Shown here one piece after another: positions 52,450 to 61,683 of a stretch of DNA of 64,000 nucleotides. The position numbers were made by a program, and so were the translations under genes. Within the stretch, counting starts at the first letter, position 1. Each line of letters starts with the position of its first letter. Where the stretch lies: contig JANQQA010000027.1 in NCBI GenBank assembly GCA_028285205.1, positions 1 through 64,000 on the forward strand. The letters run 5' to 3'. Source of the stretch: Bythopirellula sp. Its GTDB lineage: Bacteria > Planctomycetota > Planctomycetia > Pirellulales > Lacipirellulaceae. The notes beneath the pieces are model-generated. The model did not search any database. It saw only the letters and a list, made by a program, of their open reading frames with translations, and was not told where the DNA came from.

Positions 52450-54750
52450 CTACTGGGCCGGCCGCATGGGCCAATTCAAATGCTTGTGGAGAAAATCAAA
52501 CGTACGCTGTCCGTTGATGGTGTGTGGCCCGACGAAATACTCGATTTCTGTGCGATCGCCAATTCCAAGCTTTGCGGCGTACAGATGGCGAACTTTCGCG
52601 TATTCGTAGGCCACGGTCCAATCGTCCGCCACACCGTCGAAGTGTCCTCGCTCGACCATAAACGGCCGCGGTGCAATCAGCGCCGCCATTTCGGCATAGT
52701 TGAATGTGCTGCCGAGGTCGAACTCGAAGATCTCGTACTCGCCCATCCCGACGTAGCTTCTGGGGTTGCGCGTCGAGGCGTTCTTGTCGACCCACTCGTT
52801 GAAGTCCGCCGAACAGATTGATAGGCAGTAGTCGGTAACCAGTGCCGGCACGCGCATCGCCGTCTTGCCGCCGTAGGAGAGTCCGTAGAAGCCGATCCGT
52901 TCTGGATCGACGAAATCTAGTCCCCGCAGCCAGTTGACGATCTGCTGGTGCTGCGGGGTGATGACCGAGTAGAGTGTCTTTTTCAGTGGGTTTGCTTTAC
53001 GCTGCAAAGTGCGGAAGCGATCGCCAAACAGATATAGATTCTGTGGTGCAAAGGTAATGAAGCCGCGCTCGGCCAATTGAGCGGAAAACGCTTGGTAGTA
53101 TTGGCGACCGGGATCGCCGATCGTGTCTTGAGGGCGGCCTTCCAAACCGTGCTGAAAGACAACCACCGGCCGCTTCTCTCCTGGCTGCAAATCGTTTGGT
53201 AGCAACAGCAGGCCGTAGGCGATTACCTCCGGAAAGACGTCCAGTACCACTTCATAGCAGGTCCAATGCGCTGTTTCCTTGAACTTGCGCGATCGAATAT
53301 TGGGCGGCAACAGTTCATCATCAAATCGACCGATGACTTCCTCGTAGAAGAAGTCACGCACTGGCTCCGCCGATTTCTCGTATGCTACCAGCGAAGTGAA
53401 ATCAAACTGTGCCACAGTGTCCCGTTGCCGTACATAGTGACTCTCTCGGAGCAGTTGCTGATTGTGGCGGTCCAGTTCGTACACCTGTTGCGCGTGACGC
53501 GCTGCGGGATCCCATGAAGCGTATTTGCTTTCCGGTTGCTCTCTACTCGGTGATAGTGGCGCCTCGACTCGTAGCGCGCGAAGCAATGCGGCTACGGCGT
53601 CGTCGGTGCCATATGGGCCCTGACCGTCCTCGCTATCTGCGCTGCTTGCGATGAGCTTAACATTCGTTGCCATTCCACTGCCTGTGAAAATCGCAGTTGC
53701 TCGATTAACTTCGCGACGAACATCAGCGAGTTGTGGCGACACCAAGCGAGCCGGCGCGCCACGACCACCAGATATCGTGGCTGTCGGCCCCTTGCACGCT
53801 TCGACGATGAGCGGACGGGGCGCGATCATGGCCGCCAACTCGGCGTCACCAAATTGCTCAAGCAGCCCAAACACGTTCCGATCGATAGGCTCCTGCCAGA
53901 GGTCTTCACGAGGAGCAAAATAGCCACTCACACAAGCCGCATCGATTCGCGAGTCCAGGGCCGCCGCGTAGAGACTCACCAAGCCCCCTTCACCCCACCC
54001 CATGATCCCGATAGGTGCGAAGTTCCGTTGTTCCTGTGAAGCCCAATCGACAAGCGCTAACACCTTTTGAAGTTCATAGGCCAGCAGTCCTCGCCCTAGT
54101 TCGAATGCGCTGCGATAGAGCCACTCGCGATTCGTTAGATTCGACATCCGCTCTTCGCGGTTAATCAGGAGCGGAACAATGACCTGGCAGCGATTCTCCG
54201 CCAGTCGTCGAGCGAATTGTGACTCGCGGGCCACTCCAGGTACGAGACCGACTAGCTGCTCCGGTAAAGTGCTGCAATCAGGTACGACAATCACAGTGGC
54301 CACGGGTTGGTCGGCCGTCGGTGACAATAGCAGTCCTCGCCCCGTGACATCGCCAAAGGCCGGCCAAGTGATCGCATAGACCTCGTAGCCATCGCCCTGC
54401 CCTACCAATGCTGGCCGGGATACGGTGCCTGCCAACCTTAGTTCTGGCTCGGACGGACGAGCGTCGCGAACCCCGAGCCGATGTGCCATATGCTGTCGAT
54501 TTGGCTCGATAGATTTCTGATAGGCTTCGGGCGAAGAAAAATCGCGTTGCCAGTACCCGCTCCGGCGGGCGATGGACTCCTCAAGCTCGTGCAGTAGAAA
54601 CCGATCGACTCCCGCGACTAACTCAGAAGCAATGTCTCCGGTCAACTCGAGCGGGCGCGAATCTGGCAATCTGTCGAGCGATGCATGTTGAGCGCTGCCA
54701 ATCGATGATAGCAGCAGGAAAAAGAATGTAGATCGGATTGGGGAAATCAT
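52450..54750 (-). CDS. Secreted tandem alpha/beta hydrolase (dienelactone hydrolase/acetyl xylan esterase-like)
   Basis: 766 residues from ATG 54750, signal peptide MISPIRSTFFFLLLSSIGSA. Two homologous hydrolase halves: each starts with an 'F-[ST]-S...AY-K-S-x-E-P-x-R' element (about 71 and 451) and ends with an APRP-[LF]-[IM]-VE element. The second nucleophile elbow is YGLSYGG (Ser625), intact. In the first the same place reads MGWGEGG (251-256), with no serine, so that half is probably not catalytic. It likely deacylates or cleaves esters of a polysaccharide at the surface. It is 90 bp downstream of the DJ-1 gene start region, in the fucosidase/sulfatase locus. Confidence 0.87.
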   Translation of the reverse strand: MISPIRSTFFFLLLSSIGSAQHASLDRLPDSRPLELTGDIASELVAGVDRFLLHELEESIARRSGYWQRDFSSPEAYQKSIEPNRQHMAHRLGVRDARPSEPELRLAGTVSRPALVGQGDGYEVYAITWPAFGDVTGRGLLLSPTADQPVATVIVVPDCSTLPEQLVGLVPGVARESQFARRLAENRCQVIVPLLINREERMSNLTNREWLYRSAFELGRGLLAYELQKVLALVDWASQEQRNFAPIGIMGWGEGGLVSLYAAALDSRIDAACVSGYFAPREDLWQEPIDRNVFGLLEQFGDAELAAMIAPRPLIVEACKGPTATISGGRGAPARLVSPQLADVRREVNRATAIFTGSGMATNVKLIASSADSEDGQGPYGTDDAVAALLRALRVEAPLSPSREQPESKYASWDPAARHAQQVYELDRHNQQLLRESHYVRQRDTVAQFDFTSLVAYEKSAEPVRDFFYEEVIGRFDDELLPPNIRSRKFKETAHWTCYEVVLDVFPEVIAYGLLLLPNDLQPGEKRPVVVFQHGLEGRPQDTIGDPGRQYYQAFSAQLAERGFITFAPQNLYLFGDRFRTLQRKANPLKKTLYSVITPQHQQIVNWLRGLDFVDPERIGFYGLSYGGKTAMRVPALVTDYCLSICSADFNEWVDKNASTRNPRSYVGMGEYEIFEFDLGSTFNYAEMAALIAPRPFMVERGHFDGVADDWTVAYEYAKVRHLYAAKLGIGDRTEIEYFVGPHTINGQRTFDFLHKHLNWPMRPAQ

Positions 54751-54890
54751 GGTAGACCCTAGCCAAACGTTACGATGTCGACTTGCCTCCGACCGGTACA
54801 CCTCGAGTTAGTCAATGCTTTGTCATGCCGACCAGTCACTCGCGTCAGCGAAGCCTACTGCCGACGACACTCGCGCAGAGTGGCGAGATG

Positions 54891-55457
54891 TCATCCGCGT
54901 GCCGCTTCGAGCAATTCGATCCACTTGCCGATGTAGTGACCATGGTCATGGTAAGTACGCCCGCTGACCAGGTTGCCGTCGACGACACAGGCCTCGTTGA
55001 CGAATACGCCGCCACAGACCTCCAAGTCGAATTGGCACTTGGGGACCGTTGCCATCCGTCGACCTTCGACGCAGCCTGCGTATGCGGGGATCTCGACTCC
55101 GTGGCAGACTGAGCAGATTGGCTTCTCTGTGGCGAAGAAGTGTTTTGTGATAGCTACCAGGTCCTCGTCATAACGAATGTACTCGGGCGCTCGGCCTCCG
55201 CTAAAAAAGATGCCTACGTAATCCTCCGGCTGTACTTCGGCAAAAGCAACGTCAGCGTCGATGGAGTAGCCTTCCCATTCTTTGGTGATGGTCCACCCCG
55301 GTTTCACTTCGTGAAGGACCATCTGGTACTTCCGCTTTTCAGGGGCGGCAATGACCGGAACAAAACCTGCCTCTTGCAGCCGGTAGACCGGGTACAGCGT
55401 GTCCATGGTCTCCGACGCGTCGCCAACGACTATCAGAACCTTGTTGTTCACAGACAT
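54891..55457 (-). CDS. DJ-1/PfpI family protein
   Basis: 188 residues. The core is VLIVVGDASETMDTLYPVYR, then VAFAEVQPEDYVGIFFSGGR and the nucleophile elbow ICSVCHGVEIPAYAG, with the reactive cysteine before His-Gly. An acidic residue (Glu or Asp) on the neighbouring strand is expected but was not pinned. Members act as proteases, glyoxalases or chaperones; no specific role can be given. Its ATG (55457) overlaps the end of the upstream Tat-exported TIM-barrel gene by 10 bp, so they are coupled. Confidence 0.92.
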   Translation of the reverse strand: MSVNNKVLIVVGDASETMDTLYPVYRLQEAGFVPVIAAPEKRKYQMVLHEVKPGWTITKEWEGYSIDADVAFAEVQPEDYVGIFFSGGRAPEYIRYDEDLVAITKHFFATEKPICSVCHGVEIPAYAGCVEGRRMATVPKCQFDLEVCGGVFVNEACVVDGNLVSGRTYHDHGHYIGKWIELLEAARG

Positions 55458-56404
55458 GTCTCCAAATACGAACGAGATCGATTAATTTCCTCGGTGACTT
55501 CTGCTGTCGTCGGCAGGATTGGGATACCGCGCGGTACCGGGTGCATGAAGATCTCCGTCCAGCCTTGATAATTGATGCGCCTCAGCGCTGCGAGAATCGG
55601 ACGAAAGTCCAGCGGCCCACGGCCTGGCAGCTGTAGCAACTCTTCCTCCTTGGGAAGTTTCTTTACACAGCCGTTACCATGTTGCCACGCTTGAAAGAAC
55701 ACGAGCTTGCTGCCGAAGTGCTCAATCAGATCGGCAATCAACTTAGGATCCTGCGGCAGGTGATATGGTGCCATCGCCAGGCCGATGTGATCGCTTTCGA
55801 TGAAGTCGGCGAAGTATCGCAGTGAGTCGGGCGAGTTGAGTAAAGTTCCGGAGTGGTTTTCGATGCCTATTTTGACGTTGCGTTTTTCAGCCTCGGCTAG
55901 CTGCGGACGCATGCTCTTCAGGAAGTTCTGCACACGCTCCTTGTCCGTATCACCAGCTGACCCGCCTGCACCACACACAAGGAGCTTTCCGCCGTAGCGC
56001 GAAAGAACGGGGATTTCACTCTGTATACGTTGAGGACCTAAATCGTACCGAGTTATCACCCCGAGTTGGACGCTGTGACTTACCAACAGCCGTTCGACGT
56101 GTTCGAAACCAAGTTGATCCATCTGCTCGCGGTGGTTGGCATGATGTCGTGGCCAGATATCGATCGCCTGAGCACCGATCTTGGCTGCCTCGCCCAGCAC
56201 CTCGTCTAATGGAGCGGTACCATACATGGGCGAACCAAGAATATAGTTCAGGGAAAACTCGCTTTTCGTGTCAGTGCCATGAAGAGTTGCCGCGTTAGAA
56301 CCCGCGAGGGCGAGCGTTCCGATCGAGACGATGGCCTGCCGGCCAAACTCGCGGCGTGACATATCTCGTGACGACCGCTTGTTTCGCATGATGGCACCGC
56401 GCAA
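55448..56404 (-). CDS. Tat-exported TIM-barrel (sugar phosphate isomerase/epimerase family) protein
   Basis: About 318 residues from ATG 56404, or 313 from 56389. The N-terminus has a Tat signal (SRREFGRQAIVSIGTLALAG). The body is the AP-endonuclease-2/xylose-isomerase-like barrel: AAKIGAQAIDIWPRHHANH, KNVKIGIENHSGT-type strand (as RNVKIGIENHSGT), HIGLAMAPYHLPQDP and QGWTEIFMHPVPRG. The metal-ligand Glu/His positions are present. Members isomerise sugars or inositols. It overlaps the DJ-1 gene by 10 bp and is divergent from the Tat-exported Gfo/Idh/MocA gene (204 bp between starts). Confidence 0.88.
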   Translation of the reverse strand: MRGAIMRNKRSSRDMSRREFGRQAIVSIGTLALAGSNAATLHGTDTKSEFSLNYILGSPMYGTAPLDEVLGEAAKIGAQAIDIWPRHHANHREQMDQLGFEHVERLLVSHSVQLGVITRYDLGPQRIQSEIPVLSRYGGKLLVCGAGGSAGDTDKERVQNFLKSMRPQLAEAEKRNVKIGIENHSGTLLNSPDSLRYFADFIESDHIGLAMAPYHLPQDPKLIADLIEHFGSKLVFFQAWQHGNGCVKKLPKEEELLQLPGRGPLDFRPILAALRRINYQGWTEIFMHPVPRGIPILPTTAEVTEEINRSRSYLETCL

Positions 56405-56608
56405 GTGTCTGACTGGCCAGTTTGCCGAGAAGGTGAAGCCATTAATCTAACTTATTTTGCAGCACTAAGGTAGCCTGTGGTGACTTCTGCGAATGCGAGC
56501 GTGGTGATCTGCGTCGATAGGCTTGTTGACTAGTAAACGTTCCATCAGCGAAAATGAACATCGTCGTATCTTTTCTCTGTTCGCTACGCAGCTAAAGAGA
56601 CTTGCGTT

Positions 56609-57928
56609 ATGAAACACTTGCCCACTTCGCGTCGGACCTTTGTGAAGTCGTCAGCTGCAGCAATGCTCGCTACCACGTGCGGCGGACTGGCGGCTCGTGT
56701 TTATGCAGCACCCTCGACGGGACGTGCGGAGACCGGAAAACTCGAACGCCCACACATAGGTTCCATCGGGATGCGATACCAGGGATCGGTGATCGCGGAA
56801 AAAGCTCGGGCACATGGTGATATCGTCGCCATCTGCGATGTCGATCAACATGTTCGCGAGCAGGCGCGCGCCGCGTTTGGCAGTACCCCGCGAATCTACG
56901 AAGACTATCGTGACCTGCTGGCACGCGACGACATTGATGTCGTGACCATTGGCACGCCCGATCATTGGCATTCAAAAATGCTGATCGACGCCTGCCGCGC
57001 AGGCAAGGACGTCTACTGCGAGAAACCGTTGACGCTCACAATTGATGAAGGAAAGTTAATTCGCCAGGTCGTGCAAGAGACGGGGCGTACTGTGCAGGTC
57101 GGCTCTTGGCAGCGCAGCGATCATCGATTTCGCCTAGCGGTGGAGTTGGTTCGTCAGGGCCGACTGGGAAAACTAAAGCGTGTGGACGTCGTACTCGGCA
57201 AAAACAAAACGGGCGGACCGTTTGCCGTGGACCAGCCGCCACCGGAACTGAACTGGGATCTATGGCAAGGGCAAACACCCGACGTGCCCTACGTTCACGA
57301 ACGGTGTCACTACACGTTCCGTTGGTGGTATGCCTACTCCGGCGGCCAGATGACCGACTGGGGGGCCCACCATCTCGACATCGCTCAGTGGGGAATCAAC
57401 GAGTATCCAGTTCGCATCGAGTCGAAGTCGCGATTTCCCGACGTAGACAACGGCTACGATGTGGCCGTCGACTACGCCGTGACCTACCACTACCCTAGTG
57501 GCGTCGTGATGACCGTGAGCGACACGGGCCGCAACGGGATCATGTTTACGGGGAGTGATGGTCGGATTTTCGTCAATCGCGGCACCCTGGAAGGCAAACC
57601 GGTCGAAGCTCTTCAGCAAGATCCAATTCCGCGCGAGGACTTTACCGTCTACGACTTCGACAATCTGGAGCGGCCCACCCGCAGTGGAAAGCTTGACGCG
57701 ATCGTCAACCACATGGGTAATTTCTTCGATTGCATTCAAGCCGGCAATCAGCCGATCTCGGATGTGGAAAGTCAGCATCGCAGCGTATCGACCTGCCACC
57801 TCGGCAATATCTCGATGTGGACCGGACGTCCATTGCAGTGGAACGCTGACGAAGAGTCGTTCGTCGACGACTCGGAGGCCAGTGGCTGGCTCCGTCGTGA
57901 GCAACGAGCAGGCTACGAAGTTTTGTAA
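56609..57928 (+). CDS. Tat-exported Gfo/Idh/MocA family oxidoreductase
   Basis: 439 residues. A Tat signal (SRRTFVKSSAAAMLATTCGG) starts the protein at ATG 56609. The nucleotide-binding half reads IGMRYQGSVIAEKARAHGD, IVAICDVDQHVREQARAAFG, TIGTPDHWHSKMLIDACRAG and the catalytic EKPLTLTIDEG, with the EKP lysine intact. It continues with the family's second domain (TDWGAHHLDIAQWGINEYPV). Planctomycetes carry many secreted oxidoreductases of this type, thought to act on sugars with tightly bound cofactor. It is 9 bp upstream of the MetE-C-like gene. Confidence 0.94.
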   Translation: MKHLPTSRRTFVKSSAAAMLATTCGGLAARVYAAPSTGRAETGKLERPHIGSIGMRYQGSVIAEKARAHGDIVAICDVDQHVREQARAAFGSTPRIYEDYRDLLARDDIDVVTIGTPDHWHSKMLIDACRAGKDVYCEKPLTLTIDEGKLIRQVVQETGRTVQVGSWQRSDHRFRLAVELVRQGRLGKLKRVDVVLGKNKTGGPFAVDQPPPELNWDLWQGQTPDVPYVHERCHYTFRWWYAYSGGQMTDWGAHHLDIAQWGINEYPVRIESKSRFPDVDNGYDVAVDYAVTYHYPSGVVMTVSDTGRNGIMFTGSDGRIFVNRGTLEGKPVEALQQDPIPREDFTVYDFDNLERPTRSGKLDAIVNHMGNFFDCIQAGNQPISDVESQHRSVSTCHLGNISMWTGRPLQWNADEESFVDDSEASGWLRREQRAGYEVL

Positions 57929-57937
57929 AGAGAGGCG

Positions 57938-59107
57938 ATGATGAAACGCAGCAGCGACCGCATTCTCACGACCCATGTGGGCAGTCTCGCTCGACCCGAT
58001 CGGCAACTTGAGCTACTGTTCGCCAAGGAACGTGGCGAACCATACGACCTCGCCGAATTCGAGGCTTCGACGAGAGCAGCGGTGGGTGGCATCGTGGCTC
58101 GCCAAGCCGAGTGTGGGATCGATGTTGTTTGCGATGGCGAGCAGGGAAAAGCAAGCTTCATCACTTATGCCGCCGAGCGGCTAGCCGGCTTCACACCGAG
58201 GGAAGAAGTCGGAGAAGATCTGTGGGTCGACTCGCGCGAATCCCTCGCCTTTCCCGAATTCTACGAAGCGCATCGCAAAGCTCGCGAGGGGCTGATCGCA
58301 AAACCGGTAAAGCTCGCCTGCACCGCGCCGGTCGAGTACATCGGCCATGAAGTGGTGCGCCGCGATATCGAAAACGTGATGGCTGCCGCCGACCAGCACG
58401 CCGTGGAAGAGGTTTTCATGACGGCCATCTCGCCGTCGGACATCGAAGGTCAGCAGCCGAACCAGTATTACGATTCCGATGAGGCCTATCTCTATGCAAT
58501 TGCCGACGCGATGCATCAGGAGTACAAGGCGATCGTTGATGCAGGTATCGTTTTGCAAATTGATGATCCACGCCTGTTGACCTATTACATTTCGAGGCCC
58601 GATCTTAACGTGGCGGAATGCCGAAAGTGGGCGGAACTGCGTGTCGAAGTGCTGAATCATGCACTGCGTGACTTGCCGACCGATCGTATTCGCTTTCACA
58701 CGTGCTACGGAATCAATATTGGTCCCAGAGTGCACGAAATGAACCTGGCCGACATCGTGGACATCATGTTACGAGTCAACGCAGGCGCGTATTTGTTCGA
58801 GGCGGGAAACCCGCGACACGAACATGAATGGAAAGTGTGGGAAGATATTCAAGTTCCCGACGGAAAAATACTTGTTCCGGGCGTCATTTCGCACTCCACG
58901 CCGTTGGTAGAGCATCCACAGCTGGTCGCGCAGCGACTCCTTAGATTCGCTCGGGTTGTCGGCCGCGAAAACGTGATGGCTGGAAGCGATTGCGGCTTTG
59001 CCACCTTTGCCGCGACTGAACAAGAGATTCACCCGAGCATCGTGTGGGCGAAATTTGCGAACTTGGCCGAAGGTGCCCGAATCGCGTCCGACCAGCTGTG
59101 GAACTAG
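57938..59107 (+). CDS. Cobalamin-independent methionine synthase II (MetE-C)-like methyltransferase
   Basis: 389 residues starting MMKRSSDRILTTHVGSLARP, the opening of MetE C-terminal-like proteins (UROD/MetE fold). Zinc ligands are in RIRFHTCYGINIG (His and Cys) and in MAGSDCGFATFA (Cys). VLQIDDPRLLTYY and a conserved MLRVNAGAYLFEAGNPRHEH lie between. There is no N-terminal MetE domain, so it may transfer a methyl group from a small methylated compound rather than methyltetrahydrofolate. GAGAGGCG precedes ATG 57938; ATG 57941 is possible. It is coupled with the upstream oxidoreductase and shares CTAG with the convergent GH95 stop. Confidence 0.87.
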   Translation: MMKRSSDRILTTHVGSLARPDRQLELLFAKERGEPYDLAEFEASTRAAVGGIVARQAECGIDVVCDGEQGKASFITYAAERLAGFTPREEVGEDLWVDSRESLAFPEFYEAHRKAREGLIAKPVKLACTAPVEYIGHEVVRRDIENVMAAADQHAVEEVFMTAISPSDIEGQQPNQYYDSDEAYLYAIADAMHQEYKAIVDAGIVLQIDDPRLLTYYISRPDLNVAECRKWAELRVEVLNHALRDLPTDRIRFHTCYGINIGPRVHEMNLADIVDIMLRVNAGAYLFEAGNPRHEHEWKVWEDIQVPDGKILVPGVISHSTPLVEHPQLVAQRLLRFARVVGRENVMAGSDCGFATFAATEQEIHPSIVWAKFANLAEGARIASDQLWN

Positions 59108-61506
59108 TCGACGACCAACTGCCCATTCAATGCGATTTCTTTATCAGCAGCGACTTCGAGCGGATATTCGAGCTTGTCGTACACAAGCACAGCCTTCTCT
59201 CCAAACAACGATCGAACGCTGCAACGCTCTAATCGGCCTGCACTCCACGCCATGTCGATTTCAAACCCAGAGCGCGTCCGCAGTCCGTTGACTTCTCCGT
59301 CGGGCCATGCCGCGGGCAAGGCGGGCAGCAACTCAATCAGACGTTGCCCCTGGTCCGTTACACGGTGCGACTGCACAAGCATCTCACAGATTCCGTTGGT
59401 TGCGCCGAAGTTCCCGTCGATCTGAAACGGTGGATGAGCATCGAAGAGATTGGCATAAACTCCCCCACCGCGATACTCGGTGAGATCTGATCCTGTCAGC
59501 GTGAGCAGACCTTGAAGCACTTTGTGGGCACGATCACCATCTCGAAATCGAGCCCAGAAATTGATCTTCCACGCACGTGACCAACCGGTCCCCTCATCAC
59601 CTCGGAACTCAAGTGATTCGCGTGCAGCGGCAAAAAGTTCGGGCGTATCCGGAGTAATCTCGTTGCCCGGGTGAAGCCCCCATAGATGCGAGACATGGCG
59701 GTGCTTGTTATTGGGATCGTCTTTATCTTCTAACCACTCCTGCAGCTGTCCATGCCTGCCGATCTGATTCGGCGCAATTTGCGGCCGCAACTTTGCCAAC
59801 CGTTCCTGCCACTGAGTATCGATACCTAGCACCTTCGCTGCCTCGATTGTATTAGCGAAGAGGCTGCGAATGATCTGATGATCCATCGTTGGTCCCATGA
59901 CCAGTCCACCGATCTCCGGAGAATTGCTTGGTCCGGAGATCAACCATTGCGTTTCACTCCGTGGATCTTCGATCAGGTAGTCGGCGAAGAACTCGCTGGC
60001 ACTTTTCATGAGCGGATAGGCTGTCTCGCGCAGAAAGTCTTCGTCACGCGAATAGAGATACCGTTCCCAGAGATGGTGGCAGAGCCAAGCACCACCGGTA
60101 GGCCAGATTCCATGGTTTGCCGCGTTGATCGGCGCAGTTCCGCGCCAGATGTCAAAATTGTGATGCAGCACCCAGCCTGGCGCACCATATTGCTCGCGTG
60201 CCGTGACCTGACCCGACTGCATCACTTCTTTGAGCGCATCGAACAAAGGCTGGGCGCACTCACCAAGATTGCACGGGTCGACCAACCAGTAGTTCATCTC
60301 CGCGTTGATATTGCAGGTGTACTTACTTTCCCAAGGTGGCTCTAAGCTCTCATTCCAGATCCCCTGAAGATTCGCCGGCTGACTTCCCGGACGGCTTGAC
60401 GCAATCATCAAGTATCGGCCGTAGTTGAACAGCAATGTCGACAAACTAGGATCAGGTTTCTTGGCATTGCCCAGAATACGTCGGTCGATCGGCTCTGGAT
60501 CTGATGTCTGCGGAGTGCCGAGCCGCAGCGTCACGCGATCATACAGGGCTTGATGATCGGCTACGTGGTCTGCGAGTAGTTGACTCCACGGTTTATGGAC
60601 GCGTTCCAACTGAGTGCTACTGCGCGTTAGCGGATCGCCCGAAAGATCGCGGAAATTGACGAAGCTGGTGGCTGCCGTGAGCAGCAGCGTCACTTCCGAC
60701 GCCTTGGAGATCTTGATCTGATCGCCGTCATTCTGTATCTCGCCGTCGGCAGACCTCGCCTGCAACTGGGCGGCAAAGGTAGTGACGCCCTCAATCCTAT
60801 GATCCCAATTGGGACGCTGCATATCATTGACTCTGCCCGTTAGCACAAGCGTAGATGAATTGGCGCTTGCAACCTGGGAATCCGAATGTGGCGACCGCAG
60901 CGTCACCTCAATGTTCAGGCTGCCCGGCTTGGTTGTGGTCAGCTGGATCGCGATTACCTGATCAGGATGACTGGCAACTGTCCGGCGTGTGAATCTCGCG
61001 TCTCCAACGTCGTATTCGGTCACAGCAGTTGCCGTACGCAAATCGAGTGAGCGACGATAGTTCTTCGCTTCGGCAGCATCGCGGTGTCTGAGAATGATGT
61101 CCCCAAACGGCTGATAAGCGCACTGATGCAGCGGAACCGACATAAATTCTTTGGCTGCCAGTCGATCAGCTTCCCTCTGCTTGCCTTCGAATAACAATCG
61201 ACGGATCTCGGGAAGGTGCTTCGCGGCACCTTTGTGCGCGTAGCTGTGAGGTTTGCCATTCCACAGCGTATCTTCGTTAAACTGATACCGAGCTTCGCTC
61301 GTTCCACCGAAAACCATGCAGCCGAGCCGGCCGTTCCCTACTGGCAAAGCCTCAGTCCACTGCTCAGCGGGGCGATCGAACCACAGAAGATGCGCGTCGT
61401 CTGCCGCTTGTACTCTGGAGAGATCCCCAGGACCGGAAATGATCGCATGGACCATCCAAGACAGACAAAATCCTTTCGCTATGGTTGTCCAATGGATCTG
61501 ACTCAT
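59104..61506 (-). CDS. GH95 alpha-L-fucosidase (or alpha-L-galactosidase)
   Basis: 800 residues with a signal peptide (about 1-34). The GH95 opening is visible: LWFDRPAEQWTEALPVGNGR, GGTSEARYQFNEDTLWNGKP. Catalytic-site segments: TCNINAEMNYWLVDPCNLG (the Asn pair), SGPSNSPEIGG (the acid glutamate) and DAHPPFQIDGNFGATNG (the conserved Asp). GH95 enzymes remove alpha-1,2-linked fucose or L-galactose by inversion. It lies between the MetE-like gene (4-bp convergent overlap) and the GH29 gene, on the same strand as the latter. Substrate is probably a fucosylated polysaccharide; linkage not determined. Confidence 0.95.
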   Translation of the reverse strand: MSQIHWTTIAKGFCLSWMVHAIISGPGDLSRVQAADDAHLLWFDRPAEQWTEALPVGNGRLGCMVFGGTSEARYQFNEDTLWNGKPHSYAHKGAAKHLPEIRRLLFEGKQREADRLAAKEFMSVPLHQCAYQPFGDIILRHRDAAEAKNYRRSLDLRTATAVTEYDVGDARFTRRTVASHPDQVIAIQLTTTKPGSLNIEVTLRSPHSDSQVASANSSTLVLTGRVNDMQRPNWDHRIEGVTTFAAQLQARSADGEIQNDGDQIKISKASEVTLLLTAATSFVNFRDLSGDPLTRSSTQLERVHKPWSQLLADHVADHQALYDRVTLRLGTPQTSDPEPIDRRILGNAKKPDPSLSTLLFNYGRYLMIASSRPGSQPANLQGIWNESLEPPWESKYTCNINAEMNYWLVDPCNLGECAQPLFDALKEVMQSGQVTAREQYGAPGWVLHHNFDIWRGTAPINAANHGIWPTGGAWLCHHLWERYLYSRDEDFLRETAYPLMKSASEFFADYLIEDPRSETQWLISGPSNSPEIGGLVMGPTMDHQIIRSLFANTIEAAKVLGIDTQWQERLAKLRPQIAPNQIGRHGQLQEWLEDKDDPNNKHRHVSHLWGLHPGNEITPDTPELFAAARESLEFRGDEGTGWSRAWKINFWARFRDGDRAHKVLQGLLTLTGSDLTEYRGGGVYANLFDAHPPFQIDGNFGATNGICEMLVQSHRVTDQGQRLIELLPALPAAWPDGEVNGLRTRSGFEIDMAWSAGRLERCSVRSLFGEKAVLVYDKLEYPLEVAADKEIALNGQLVVD

Positions 61507-61683
61507 GGCTTGTTATCTCCATCAAACTCGTTCGGTGGCTCGGCGTAGGCAGTCTGAGCAGACGATGCCGTCATTCTGAGAATTCCGCTGCACTCAGACA
61601 TCATCTCCGTCGAACGAATCAGCTGCAACTTCTAAGTCCGCGTTCACCGATAGAATTCCGCCTCAGTGCTTGAGTTCAACTTC

